DNA from: Ambrosia x helenae
Lineage: Eukaryota; Streptophyta; Magnoliopsida; Asterales; Asteraceae
Length of the DNA stretch: 64,000 nucleotides
Assembly: GCA_030844895.1 (NCBI GenBank)
Contig: JAUTDX010000154.1
Coordinates: 280,394 to 344,393 of the forward strand
Direction: 5' to 3'
Shown here: positions 37,248-49,900 of the stretch, one piece after another
Layout: each line of letters begins with the position of its first letter
Position numbering within the stretch: position 1 is the stretch's first letter
Translations under genes and position numbers: made by a program
The notes under the pieces: model-generated
Told to the model about the DNA's origin: nothing
The model's database searches: none
What the model saw: only the letters and a program-made list of their open reading frames with translations

Positions 37248-39054
37248 TTGTCCTCAAGCAAACTTATTACACTTTCACAATTCCAAACACAAAACATATT
37301 CCCCATTCTCAAAGAGTTAAGGTCTAATGTCATACCCGGTTCTTATGCCTTCTACAATCAAGACTACCCAACTTCCAATGAATATCTTTTCAAAATGCAA
37401 GTGGTTACCCAAGATTAGCCTACCTTCTAAAGTAAACAAACCACACACATATCCCTCACAATATTCTCTCCACTCGGTTTAATTGACTAGTATTGATGTA
37501 CTAGAATATATATGGTACTCTCAAAACCGATTATAATGCATATTGGTATATGCTTGCAACTTAATCGCACTTCCCCAAATTTCTCAAAAGCGAACACGAG
37601 TCAAAAGGTCTTTAAAAGGGTTGTAACGTGGCTGGGCAAAGGGTGTGGAATGGGATGTTTTTTTTAAAAGTGACTACAGTGATGAAAATTCGACTATTAT
37701 AACATCAAACAACTAATCAAAAAGAACAAACAACTACTCAACTATAAGGCAATGTTACGCCTTTTTATTCAATGACTATTTACAATATATTTTTGTACTT
37801 TTCTATAATAACTTCCACTCTTTTTTTGATGCTTTTCAAGCTCTTTTTTTTTCTCTCTTTTTTTTTTTTTTTTTTTACAATACAAAACAACGTCCTACAA
37901 TCGAATTTTCATCACTCGGGTTGAAAATAAAAAGGCTAACGGGTTAATTGGGTTGAAATGAGTGGTCAAATGAAAAAGGTTTAAGGATCAAGATTGGTTA
38001 ACTAAGGGATATTGAAACGGGTCAGGGATGAAAATGGTTTAAAAATAAAAAGGTTTAACCTAATGCCTTAATCATTCTTATGTTCACAATTGGTCTAGGG
38101 CGGTAAACGTATTAAAGGTGCAAGTTCTACCGTATGCAAATATAATGGCACACTCAATTCAAAGGAACACAACATGCAAAATAGATAGAATTTTATAAAG
38201 TGTAACATGTTGTGGTGGCTCAAAATCTCACATGGAAAGATGGGTAGGTATATGAAATATGTGTAGTAAATCGACCTTTCAAGCAAACTACTCCTAAATA
38301 ACCACCCATAATTCTTTTTACCAAAACTAGTTGAGAGTTATCATGCGAATTTTTCAGAACCTGACCATGACAACATACCAAAATGGTTCATACTGTCCCG
38401 TGTTGACTTAGTTACTTGCGTTCTTAGAATGCTTAAACAAGGACTTTTTTTTTTTTTTTTTCAAATTTCCTCCCCCATCCCCACACTTAGAGTCCAACAT
38501 TGTCCTCAATGTGTAGAATTTAAATGGTGGATTTCAAAATGCTTAAATTTTCTCACCCTCCCCCAATTAGAGGCCGCATTGTCCTCAATGTGTAGGAAGA
38601 GACTAAAAGCATGCACGGGAATGTGATAACCACCCACAAAGATTCACCTAGTTCAAAATAGTACACAATCCACTTATTCCTAACTAAAGAACCAAAAATA
38701 GAGAAATGAGGAGAGGTGCACCTGGTTTGATTTTTAAGCTCCATGTTCTTCGCTTTCAACAATATGCTCCATTCCATTGTGAATAAACCTACAACTCACA
38801 AATGTGTAGAAGCATGCTTCTCACAAAAGAAATTAAGGGTTGCTGGTTTATTATTTGTTGAGATAATGGGATTTGGTTGTTGTTTGAAATTAAAATCAGA
38901 TTTTAATGTGGGTTTGTTGCAGCCCGAGTCGGTGACTCAGTGACATGGAGTCGCTGACTCCTTAAGTTTGGAGTCGGACACTTTGTAGACAGCAAGAAGT
39001 TGAGTCTAGTGCAGAATGGAGTCGGTGACTCAGGTTGTTGGAGTCAGCGACGCG

Positions 39055-39097
<43 letters not shown>

Positions 39098-39678
39098 GCT
39101 TCACAAACTCAAGTAACACCTAAGGACAAACATTTTTTTCAGAATTGTATATTTTTCTCCCCCTCCCCACACTTAAAAATAAACATTGTCCTCAATGTTT
39201 CAAAATTGAAGGTTGATACTTATTAAAAGATTTATTCTGAAAAAACTTTGTAGAGGGTGTGAACAATCAATCCAAAACAACTCAACTCCTATCATTCAAA
39301 GACAAACATACACACAACTTTTTGATTAAAGGAACGGAGTGCACCTGATTAGTAGTCAATAATGCCCGTTCTTCAACCTTTTCTGTCCAAGCTGAAAGCT
39401 CCTTTCCTCCTCTTTTCTTGTCACCTACATCAATTCTTACCCTTCTCTTTGACATCAATCAGAAAGCATTTGAAGTACTTATTCAACAAAACAAACATAC
39501 TAGACTAAAACATAAACATACACAACTCACGCACACATACAAAACACTCAACATAAATAAAAATGATCATGCCCACATGAATAATATAAGAAGGGAAAGA
39601 ATACATGGACCTGATCAACGGGTTGCCTCCCGGAAGCGCTAAGTTTAAGGGTCTTCAGCCAGACCGAATACACCACCC
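37248..39678. other. Non-coding internal segment between gag stop and LTR 1
   Basis: About 2.4 kb where pol would be expected. It holds only T-runs (about 37858-37876, 38446-38461, 39058-39096), C/T-rich tracts with CCCCACACTTA and ATTGTCCTCAATGT repeated at 38480, 38580 and 39180, and clustered GAGTCG/GACTC words at 38930-39052. No RT, RNase H or integrase motif was found in any frame. Confidence 0.75.
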
Positions 39679-42600
39679 TCATGGTGGTCGAGTGGGATGT
39701 CTTCTTCCCTCCGCCTCTAAAGATGCAACCCTCCTACATTCCGGTATGTCCTTTAAGGTGTTCCTAACCGGGTCAACCATCTTTTCTATTCTTGTTTCAT
39801 TGTCCAAATCAGGCGGTTTCCTCCATTTCGTCTTCCTTCCTTTCATTGCCCTATTCTTGACTGCTCCAAACCTGCCAACCACACAAAAATCCTCTTTTGG
39901 GTGATCCTCTTTTACAAGAGGGTCACCACTATCAAAAATGTCATTTTTGGGAAATTTGTTATCAACAACCGAGTTAGACAAATTTGGATATACATTTAAA
40001 CAGAGCTCACGGTCACCAAATTTCATGCTTACCGCTCCATTAGCACAATTTATATTAACATGTGCAGTTGCTAAGAACGGCCTACCCAGTATAACGGTGG
40101 GTTGTGTGTTTATCCCACTATTTACATAGTCTACCACCAAAAAGTCAACCGGGTAGTAGAAATCCTCTACTTTCACCAACACATCATTCACCATCCCCCT
40201 TGGATGCGTGAGAGTCTGATCAGCTAACACCACCATGGTGTTAATTTCATGTATTGGACCAAAGTCATATTGGTCAAACAGACTCCCAGGCAATATACTC
40301 ACACATGCTCCAAGATCTAGGAGCGCCCTTTCTATTTTAAGCTCTCCAACCTGAATTGGAATCAATGGGGCTCCTGGATCTTGATGTTTAGGGGGAAGAG
40401 CATCCGACAAAACAGCACGAACATGTGCCCCTAAATGTTTAGGCAACTCGTTGTGCTTGTTTTGGTTGCTCAACTCTTTCACACATTCAACATGAGCAGG
40501 AACTTTTTCAATTGCATCAATAAGTGGTAAATTTATTTTGACTTGTTTAAAATTTTCCCACCTCTCGTCCTTTGGTGGGCTCCACTTTGACACATTGTTT
40601 GGGTCTACTAAAGCTGCAGGATATGGGATGGTATTAGTCTCCATCCCCACACTTGTCTTAGTAGTCATCTCATTTAAGCACTTTTCGCAAAAAGATTTTT
40701 TATAATTTTTAACTTCAAAATTATTTTGCGAAATATTTTCCTCTTCCTGCTCATCATCACTATCAACCTCCTCCACCACACCATCAACAAATTGTTGTGG
40801 TGGAGTTGTTTCATTACCCACAACCTTATCATTCGAAATAAAACTTACCGCGTTTATGTGTACGCTTTGAGTGTTCTTTGAACTCGATGCTTGATGTTGT
40901 GGGTTTATTGTTGTGTCACTTGGAAGCTTCCCAGCGCTTCCTCTCAATTGAGCCATTTCTTCCGCCAATTGACCCACTTGTTTTGTTAAGGCCTCGTGAG
41001 ACTTATCTCTCACCTCATTCACCTTCTTCATTTCCTTGATGTCATTGTTGGAGTCCTTCATCATATTAATTAGTGCATCCAACTTTGAACTCAAGGACTC
41101 ATCACCACCTTGACTTCCCGACGAATTTCCTTGATTGCTTGAGGAGCCGCCTTGGTTGTAACCCCGTTGGTAATTATTGTTGTACCCTTGGTTACCACCT
41201 TGATTGTAGTTGTTTCTTTGGTAACCACCTTGATTACCACCTTGGCGACCTTGATATTGCCCACCACCGCTTTGATTATCCGATTGAAAATTCGGGTTCA
41301 TTTGATTAGAAGGATTACCATACCTAAAGTTAGGATGGTTTCTCAAGCCCGCATGATAAGTGTTGGAGTTCATGTCATACTTCCTTTCCCCATATACTTG
41401 ATTCACTTCTTCGGTGGTTTGTCCCATATCACCGGGGCACTCACTAGCCTTATGCCCCAAATCTCCACAATTATCACAAACAGGGTATTGTACCGATGAT
41501 ACCTCCCGTTTCCTCATCCTTGCCAACTCTTTCTCCAATTGAGCAATCCGGTCCTTAGAACTTGAATCTGCATCGGGAAGAGATTTAGAGACCGGGTGTT
41601 TAGTTCTTCGATCAGCTGCCTCCTCCGATTTTGAATTCTTCGCCATTAACTCCAAAAAATCCCAATCTTCTTGCTCCGGATTAGACAACAATGTTCCATT
41701 GCTAGTAGACTTGAGATATTTTCTTTCCTCTTTGCTCAATCCATTCACGAAACTACTAACCAATTCCCAAAGGTCGATGTTGTGGTGCGGGCATTTCCGA
41801 ATTAACTCCTTGAAACGAGTGAAAGCTTCATGAAGTGGTTCCCCTTGTAACTGTTGAAAAGAACGAATCTCTAGCCGCACCGCATCTGTTTTAAAACTGG
41901 GGAAATATTCATCCAAGAATACTTGTTGCATTTCTCCCCAAGTGTAGATGCTGTGTGCGGGTAAAGTGAGGAACCATGTCTTTGCTTTATCCTTGAGAGA
42001 AAACCGGAATAACCTCAACTGTACTTCATCTAATGAAAAATTATGACCTCCCATAGTACCACACATTGCTTTGAATTCGGATAGGTGATCATATGGGTCT
42101 TCATTAGCCATTCCATGAAAATGAGGAATGATGTTGATGTAGTTGGGCTTGCAATCAAAGGATCTTCTCCCTGGAGGTGGTGGTACAATAGGCGATTCGT
42201 TCTCAGATGCAAGTGGTCTAAACCGACCATTGACTCCTTGCATTGGAACTGGGGGCCTTCGTCTTGGAGCATTAACTTCTTCACCTCTAGGTTGTCTTCC
42301 CTCATTAGGTCTTCTTTCTGTTCGACCCACAAAATTTTCACCCCGGTTTTGGTGAATGTTGGGAAATTGATGCCTTCTTGGGTTTTGTCTTGGTTGATGA
42401 TTATTAATGACGTGATTGTAATAACCGTCATTACCCCCGTTTCGATTTGCACCCACGTTAGAACTATTATCACCGTGATACTCTTCCTCATCCCCATAAT
42501 CATCACTAACATTTCTGTAGCCCCAATCCTCATCATCCTCATTGTAATCCCTTTCAGAATATTCATCTTCTCCCGAGTGGTAGGAATGAACACTAACTCT

Positions 42601-43053
42601 GTCTGATGATTGATAACTTGGTACACTGAATGGGTCATCATCATTAATGTTCGCCCTCAATTCTTCAATATTCTCAACATAATCTTCATATTCGGCTTCA
42701 TTGTACCGATTGACCGGATCAAATGTGGGATTGCCACGGTTAGACATGGAGGGACCTTGGTTTACATTTCGGGTGTTGGGATTTCGGTTGTGAATTGGTT
42801 GGTGAGGTGGGTTTTGTTGGGTTTGATTTGGATGAGGTGGAGTGGGTGGTCTTCTATTTTCACCTGAACGGCGAATTGGGTTTGAACTTGCCATTTGAAC
42901 GGTTTCAAAAGACAAAGGTTGACGTACGGGTGGTGTTTGGGAGTTAGAAGGAATCGGCTCCTCTAACCGGTGTTGTCGATTTCTTCTTGCTACTCTCTCG
43001 ATTTCTGGTTCAAACACTAAAGGAGATGTCCTCCCCGAATGTCGTGTACGCAT
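39679..43053 (-). CDS. Retrotransposon Gag-protease polyprotein, copy 1
   Basis: 1124 codons. Order: disordered Arg/Pro/Asn-rich N-terminus; acidic stretch near residues 150-200; retrotransposon gag domain around 310-480 (DPYDHLSEFKAMC, DKAKTWFLTLPAHS, EALHEAFTRFKEL-like core with PLHEAFTRFKELIRKCPHH); zinc knuckle CDNCGDLGHKASEC (CX2CX4HX4C) near 525; Gly/Asn/Gln-rich tract about 590-650; aspartic protease near 905-1010 with LLDLGACVSILP at the active site and VILGRPFLATA at the flap-distal motif. Gag forms the particle and binds RNA; the protease processes Gag. The active-site triad reads DLG rather than DTG/DSG, common in plant Ty3-type elements. The ORF ends with no pol following. It appears identical in protein sequence to the second copy. 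Confidence 0.92.
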   Translation of the reverse strand: MRTRHSGRTSPLVFEPEIERVARRNRQHRLEEPIPSNSQTPPVRQPLSFETVQMASSNPIRRSGENRRPPTPPHPNQTQQNPPHQPIHNRNPNTRNVNQGPSMSNRGNPTFDPVNRYNEAEYEDYVENIEELRANINDDDPFSVPSYQSSDRVSVHSYHSGEDEYSERDYNEDDEDWGYRNVSDDYGDEEEYHGDNSSNVGANRNGGNDGYYNHVINNHQPRQNPRRHQFPNIHQNRGENFVGRTERRPNEGRQPRGEEVNAPRRRPPVPMQGVNGRFRPLASENESPIVPPPPGRRSFDCKPNYINIIPHFHGMANEDPYDHLSEFKAMCGTMGGHNFSLDEVQLRLFRFSLKDKAKTWFLTLPAHSIYTWGEMQQVFLDEYFPSFKTDAVRLEIRSFQQLQGEPLHEAFTRFKELIRKCPHHNIDLWELVSSFVNGLSKEERKYLKSTSNGTLLSNPEQEDWDFLELMAKNSKSEEAADRRTKHPVSKSLPDADSSSKDRIAQLEKELARMRKREVSSVQYPVCDNCGDLGHKASECPGDMGQTTEEVNQVYGERKYDMNSNTYHAGLRNHPNFRYGNPSNQMNPNFQSDNQSGGGQYQGRQGGNQGGYQRNNYNQGGNQGYNNNYQRGYNQGGSSSNQGNSSGSQGGDESLSSKLDALINMMKDSNNDIKEMKKVNEVRDKSHEALTKQVGQLAEEMAQLRGSAGKLPSDTTINPQHQASSSKNTQSVHINAVSFISNDKVVGNETTPPQQFVDGVVEEVDSDDEQEEENISQNNFEVKNYKKSFCEKCLNEMTTKTSVGMETNTIPYPAALVDPNNVSKWSPPKDERWENFKQVKINLPLIDAIEKVPAHVECVKELSNQNKHNELPKHLGAHVRAVLSDALPPKHQDPGAPLIPIQVGELKIERALLDLGACVSILPGSLFDQYDFGPIHEINTMVVLADQTLTHPRGMVNDVLVKVEDFYYPVDFLVVDYVNSGINTQPTVILGRPFLATAHVNINCANGAVSMKFGDRELCLNVYPNLSNSVVDNKFPKNDIFDSGDPLVKEDHPKEDFCVVGRFGAVKNRAMKGRKTKWRKPPDLDNETRIEKMVDPVRNTLKDIPECRRVASLEAEGRRHPTRPP

Positions 43054-43178
43054 GCACTACCTGTAAACTGCACAAATAACACACCCCGCGTAACAAGGAA
43101 AAGTAGAGAATAAACCAAACAAACAATTAAACAGATTATCACAATAACAACTACTCAATAAACACTAAGCGCACTAGC

Positions 43179-43196
43179 TCCCCGGCAGCGGCGCCA
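43179..43196 (-). promoter_or_regulatory. Primer-binding site complementary to tRNA-Asp, copy 1
   Basis: On the minus strand, just downstream of LTR 2, the sequence TGGCGCCGCTGCCGGGGA matches the complement of the plant tRNA-Asp 3' end at all but one position. It sits two bases from the LTR, as expected for reverse-transcription priming, and shows that the element reads on the minus strand. Confidence 0.82.
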
Positions 43197-43198
43197 TT

Positions 43199-44497
43199 TG
43201 ATGACCTGTCGTAAGGGTCATGCAAAACCTAATTAACCTATGTAGTTAAGGTAAATAGGGTATCAATCCAAGGAGCATGTGGTCAGTGAATATTGTTTAG
43301 TTGATTGGAAACTATTGCTTATGAAGATGCTATATAACTTATGAAGATTGCATTTGGTTCATTTAAGAAAGTTTAGTTGGAAGGAATTTTGATTTATAAA
43401 AAATTGAAATAGAAATGTAATAGAAAAAAATAGTAAACAATTTAGATTGTAAGCAATTTAATTAAAAGGATCACACCTAGGTTTCAACAAATGAAGTCTA
43501 AGGTTTTCACAAATGGGTTAAACAAATGTAGTGCAATCGGTGTTAACGGGGTGATTGTTCAATAGGCTTAGGTGTCAAGTTTCATCAACATCAAAGATGG
43601 ACTAAACTACACTTCATTACCTAGAACATACAACCCTATGTTTGTATTAGAGCAAGAAAACATGTTCATGACACTAGAAATTGGCACAAGATCAATTAAC
43701 TAAAATGAATTCAACATAAGATTAATCGCAATCTAATACAGTTAATTCAAACACACAATCACACAATTAAAAAGTTAAAGTAATACCCAAATGTTTAAAC
43801 CCTAAAGCTTCAATTGTTTACTTCCTAGGCATGATACAAGGAGATTAGCCACTCATAACCATGGAACTTGATTCTTCAAATAAGCGGGTCTTGAATCTTG
43901 AAAACCTCAATGATAGGATGGATTGGTAGTGAAAGATATGATGAAAAAATGATGATCTTCAATGATTTTGGTGTAATAGGGTGATATTGATTGTGATTTG
44001 GGGGTCAAAGATGATGATTATGATCCCCAATATATGTTTTTATCACTCTCTCATCGAAATCCTGGTCAAACCAATCATAAAGTCCCTTAAAAATAGCTTA
44101 AATTCGAATTTCCATGTTTGTTGACCAGTGACCTGAGTCGTCGACGCGATGTTGTGGAGTCGCTGACGCTATGGAGTCGCCGACGCGCTGGACAGGAGTC
44201 GCCGACGCGCTTGTGTAGCTGACTCCACTTCTCACTGTCTACGAAGTGGTAGACTCATGATCCTCTGAGTCGCTGACGCGCTGTAGTGGAGTCGCCGACG
44301 CGCTGAACAACTTTTGTTTCTTTATTCCACGACCATCTAGCTCCGTATAAAGTTCCCAAAATGCTCCAAAACACACCTTAAGCCTCATTAACCTGCAAAA
44401 TACAAAATCTAATCAAAGTAGTGTGTTCACGACTATAAAATCACATGAAACATGCAATATTAAGCATGACAAACCTTGAGTTTTCACCCGCGTATCA
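43199..44497 (-). repeat. LTR 2 (shared middle LTR)
   Basis: 1299 bp, same ends as LTR 1; lies between the two internal regions and serves as 3' LTR of one unit and 5' LTR of the other. Appears identical to LTR 3. Confidence 0.95.
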
Positions 44498-44520
44498 CAT
44501 CCCCGCACTTATCTTTTTGC

Positions 44521-46318
44521 TTGTCCTCAAGCAAACTTATTACACTTTCACAATTCCAAACACAAAACATATTCCCCATTCTCAAAGAGTTAAGGTCTAA
44601 TGTCATACCCGGTTCTTATGCCTTCTACAATCAAGACTACCCAACTTCCAATGAATATCTTTTCAAAATGCAAGTGGTTACCCAAGATTAGCCTACCTTC
44701 TAAAGTAAACAAACCACACACATATCCCTCACAATATTCTCTCCACTCGGTTTAATTGACTAGTATTGATGTACTAGAATATATATGGTACTCTCAAAAC
44801 CGATTATAATGCATATTGGTATATGCTTGCAACTTAATCGCACTTCCCCAAATTTCTCAAAAGCGAACACGAGTCAAAAGGTCTTTAAAAGGGTTGTAAC
44901 GTGGCTGGGCAAAGGGTGTGGAATGGGATGTTTTTTTTAAAAGTGACTACAGTGATGAAAATTCGACTATTATAACATCAAACAACTAATCAAAAAGAAC
45001 AAACAACTACTCAACTATAAGGCAATGTTACGCCTTTTTATTCAATGACTATTTACAATATATTTTTGTACTTTTCTATAATAACTTCCACTCTTTTTTT
45101 GATGCTTTTCAAGCTCTTTTTTTTTCTCTCTTTTTTTTTTTTTACAATACAAAACAACGTCCTACAATCGAATTTTCATCACTCGGGTTGAAAATAAAAA
45201 GGCTAACGGGTTAATTGGGTTGAAATGAGTGGTCAAATGAAAAAGGTTTAAGGATCAAGATTGGTTAACTAAGGGATATTGAAACGGGCCAGGGATGAAA
45301 ATGGTTTAAAAATAAAAAGGTTTAACCTAATGCCTTAATCATTCTTATGTTCACAATTGGTCTAGGGCGGTAAACGTATTAAAGGTGCAAGTTCTACCGT
45401 ATGCAAATATAATGGCACACTCAATTCAAAGGAACACAACATGCAAAATAGATAGAATTTTATAAAGTGTAACATGTTGTGGTGGCTCAAAATCTCACAT
45501 GGAAAGATGGGTAGGTATATGAAATATGTGTAGTAAATCGACCTTTCAAGCAAACTACTCCTAAATAACCACCCATAATTCTTTTTACCAAAACTAGTTG
45601 AGAGTTATCATGCGAATTTTTCAGAACCTGACCATGACAACAGACCAAAATGGTTCATACTGTCCCGTGTTGACTTAGTTACTTGCGTTCTTAGAATGCT
45701 TAAACAAGGACTTTTTTTTTTTTTCAAATTTCCTCCCCCATCCCCACACTTAGAGTCCAACATTGTCCTCAATGTGTAGAATTTAAATGGTGGATTTCAA
45801 AATGCTTAAATTTTCTCACCCTCCCCCAATTAGAGGCCGCATTGTCCTCAATGTGTAGGAAGAGACACTAAAAGCATGCACGGGAATGTGATAACCACCC
45901 ACAAAGATTCACCTAGTTCAAAATAGTACACAATCCACTTATTCCTAACTAAAGAACCAAAAATAGAGAAATGAGGAGAGGTGCACCTGGTTTGATTTTT
46001 AAGCTCCATGTTCTTCGCTTTCAACAATATGCTCCATTCCATTGTGAATAAACCTACAACTCACAAATGTGTAGAAGCATGCTTCTAACAAAAGAAATTA
46101 AGGGTTGCTGGTTTATTATTTGTTGAGATAATGGGATTTGGTTGTTGTTTGAAATTAAAATCAGATTTTAATGTGGGTTTGTTGCAGCCCGAGTCGGTGA
46201 CTCAGTGACATGGAGTCGCTGACTCCTTAAGTTTGGAGTCGGACACTTTGTAGACAGCAAGAAGTTGAGTCTAGTGCAGAATGGAGTCGGTGACTCAGGT
46301 TGTTGGAGTCAGCGACGC

Positions 46319-46361
<43 letters not shown>

Positions 46362-46942
46362 GCTTCACAAACTCAAGTAACACCTAAGGACAAACATTTT
46401 TTTCAGAATTGTATATTTTTCTCCCCCTCCCCACACTTAAAAATAAACATTGTCCTCAATGTTTCAAAATTGAAGGTTGATACTTATTAAAAGATTTATT
46501 CTGAAAAAACTTTGTAGAGGGTGTGAACAATCAATCCAAAACAACTCAACTCCTATCATTCAAAGACAAACATACACACAACTTTTTGATTAAAGGAACG
46601 GAGTGCACCTGATTAGTAGTCAATAATGCCCGTTCTTCAACCTTTTCTGTCCAAGCTGAAAGCTCCTTTCCTCCTCTTTTCTTGTCACCTACATCAATTC
46701 TTACCCTTCTCTTTGACATCAATCAGAAAGCATTTGAAGTACTTATTCAACAAAACAAACATACTAGACTAAAACATAAACATACACAACTCACGCACAC
46801 ATACAAAACACTCAACATAAATAAAAATGATCATGCCCACATGAATAATATAAGAAGGGAAAGAATACATGGACCTGATCAACGGGTTGCCTCCCGGAAG
46901 CGCTAAGTTTAAGGGTCTTCAGCCAGACCGAATACACCACCC
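44521..46942. other. Non-coding internal segment, copy 2
   Basis: Counterpart of 37248-39678. Differences seen: shorter T-runs at about 45132 and 45712, CGGGCC for CGGGTC near 45288, ACAGACC for ACATACC near 45641, GAGACACTAAAAG for GAGACTAAAAG near 45865, CTTCTAAC for CTTCTCAC near 46084, and a longer T-run (46320-46360). Confidence 0.75.
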
Positions 46943-49900
46943 TCATGGTGGTCGAGTGGGATGTCTTCTTCCCTCCGCCTCTAAAGATGCAACCCTCCTA
47001 CATTCCGGTATGTCCTTTAAGGTGTTCCTAACCGGGTCAACCATCTTTTCTATTCTTGTTTCATTGTCCAAATCAGGCGGTTTCCTCCATTTCGTCTTCC
47101 TTCCTTTCATTGCCCTATTCTTGACTGCTCCAAACCTGCCAACCACACAAAAATCCTCTTTTGGGTGATCCTCTTTTACAAGAGGGTCACCACTATCAAA
47201 AATGTCATTTTTGGGAAATTTGTTATCAACAACCGAGTTAGACAAATTTGGATATACATTTAAACAGAGCTCACGGTCACCAAATTTCATGCTTACCGCT
47301 CCATTAGCACAATTTATATTAACATGTGCAGTTGCTAAGAACGGCCTACCCAGTATAACGGTGGGTTGTGTGTTTATCCCACTATTTACATAGTCTACCA
47401 CCAAAAAGTCAACCGGGTAGTAGAAATCCTCTACTTTCACCAACACATCATTCACCATCCCCCTTGGATGCGTGAGAGTCTGATCAGCTAACACCACCAT
47501 GGTGTTAATTTCATGTATTGGACCAAAGTCATATTGGTCAAACAGACTCCCAGGCAATATACTCACACATGCTCCAAGATCTAGGAGCGCCCTTTCTATT
47601 TTAAGCTCTCCAACCTGAATTGGAATCAATGGGGCTCCTGGATCTTGATGTTTAGGGGGAAGAGCATCCGACAAAACAGCACGAACATGTGCCCCTAAAT
47701 GTTTAGGCAACTCGTTGTGCTTGTTTTGGTTGCTCAACTCTTTCACACATTCAACATGAGCAGGAACTTTTTCAATTGCATCAATAAGTGGTAAATTTAT
47801 TTTGACTTGTTTAAAATTTTCCCACCTCTCGTCCTTTGGTGGGCTCCACTTTGACACATTGTTTGGGTCTACTAAAGCTGCAGGATATGGGATGGTATTA
47901 GTCTCCATCCCCACACTTGTCTTAGTAGTCATCTCATTTAAGCACTTTTCGCAAAAAGATTTTTTATAATTTTTAACTTCAAAATTATTTTGCGAAATAT
48001 TTTCCTCTTCCTGCTCATCATCACTATCAACCTCCTCCACCACACCATCAACAAATTGTTGTGGTGGAGTTGTTTCATTACCCACAACCTTATCATTCGA
48101 AATAAAACTTACCGCGTTTATGTGTACGCTTTGAGTGTTCTTTGAACTCGATGCTTGATGTTGTGGGTTTATTGTTGTGTCACTTGGAAGCTTCCCAGCG
48201 CTTCCTCTCAATTGAGCCATTTCTTCCGCCAATTGACCCACTTGTTTTGTTAAGGCCTCGTGAGACTTATCTCTCACCTCATTCACCTTCTTCATTTCCT
48301 TGATGTCATTGTTGGAGTCCTTCATCATATTAATTAGTGCATCCAACTTTGAACTCAAGGACTCATCACCACCTTGACTTCCCGACGAATTTCCTTGATT
48401 GCTTGAGGAGCCGCCTTGGTTGTAACCCCGTTGGTAATTATTGTTGTACCCTTGGTTACCACCTTGATTGTAGTTGTTTCTTTGGTAACCACCTTGATTA
48501 CCACCTTGGCGACCTTGATATTGCCCACCACCGCTTTGATTATCCGATTGAAAATTCGGGTTCATTTGATTAGAAGGATTACCATACCTAAAGTTAGGAT
48601 GGTTTCTCAAGCCCGCATGATAAGTGTTGGAGTTCATGTCATACTTCCTTTCCCCATATACTTGATTCACTTCTTCGGTGGTTTGTCCCATATCACCGGG
48701 GCACTCACTAGCCTTATGCCCCAAATCTCCACAATTATCACAAACAGGGTATTGTACCGATGATACCTCCCGTTTCCTCATCCTTGCCAACTCTTTCTCC
48801 AATTGAGCAATCCGGTCCTTAGAACTTGAATCTGCATCGGGAAGAGATTTAGAGACCGGGTGTTTAGTTCTTCGATCAGCTGCCTCCTCCGATTTTGAAT
48901 TCTTCGCCATTAACTCCAAAAAATCCCAATCTTCTTGCTCCGGATTAGACAACAATGTTCCATTGCTAGTAGACTTGAGATATTTTCTTTCCTCTTTGCT
49001 CAATCCATTCACGAAACTACTAACCAATTCCCAAAGGTCGATGTTGTGGTGCGGGCATTTCCGAATTAACTCCTTGAAACGAGTGAAAGCTTCATGAAGT
49101 GGTTCCCCTTGTAACTGTTGAAAAGAACGAATCTCTAGCCGCACCGCATCTGTTTTAAAACTGGGGAAATATTCATCCAAGAATACTTGTTGCATTTCTC
49201 CCCAAGTGTAGATGCTGTGTGCGGGTAAAGTGAGGAACCATGTCTTTGCTTTATCCTTGAGAGAAAACCGGAATAACCTCAACTGTACTTCATCTAATGA
49301 AAAATTATGACCTCCCATAGTACCACACATTGCTTTGAATTCGGATAGGTGATCATATGGGTCTTCATTAGCCATTCCATGAAAATGAGGAATGATGTTG
49401 ATGTAGTTGGGCTTGCAATCAAAGGATCTTCTCCCTGGAGGTGGTGGTACAATAGGCGATTCGTTCTCAGATGCAAGTGGTCTAAACCGACCATTGACTC
49501 CTTGCATTGGAACTGGGGGCCTTCGTCTTGGAGCATTAACTTCTTCACCTCTAGGTTGTCTTCCCTCATTAGGTCTTCTTTCTGTTCGACCCACAAAATT
49601 TTCACCCCGGTTTTGGTGAATGTTGGGAAATTGATGCCTTCTTGGGTTTTGTCTTGGTTGATGATTATTAATGACGTGATTGTAATAACCGTCATTACCC
49701 CCGTTTCGATTTGCACCCACGTTAGAACTATTATCACCGTGATACTCTTCCTCATCCCCATAATCATCACTAACATTTCTGTAGCCCCAATCCTCATCAT
49801 CCTCATTGTAATCCCTTTCAGAATATTCATCTTCTCCCGAGTGGTAGGAATGAACACTAACTCTGTCTGATGATTGATAACTTGGTACACTGAATGGGTC

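Noticed and set aside
42030..42644. Long ORFs overlapping gag in other frames (also 41152-41499, 42085-42606 and their second copies)
   Set aside because: Shadows of the gag ORF; Ile/Val-rich or Met-rich translations without domains.
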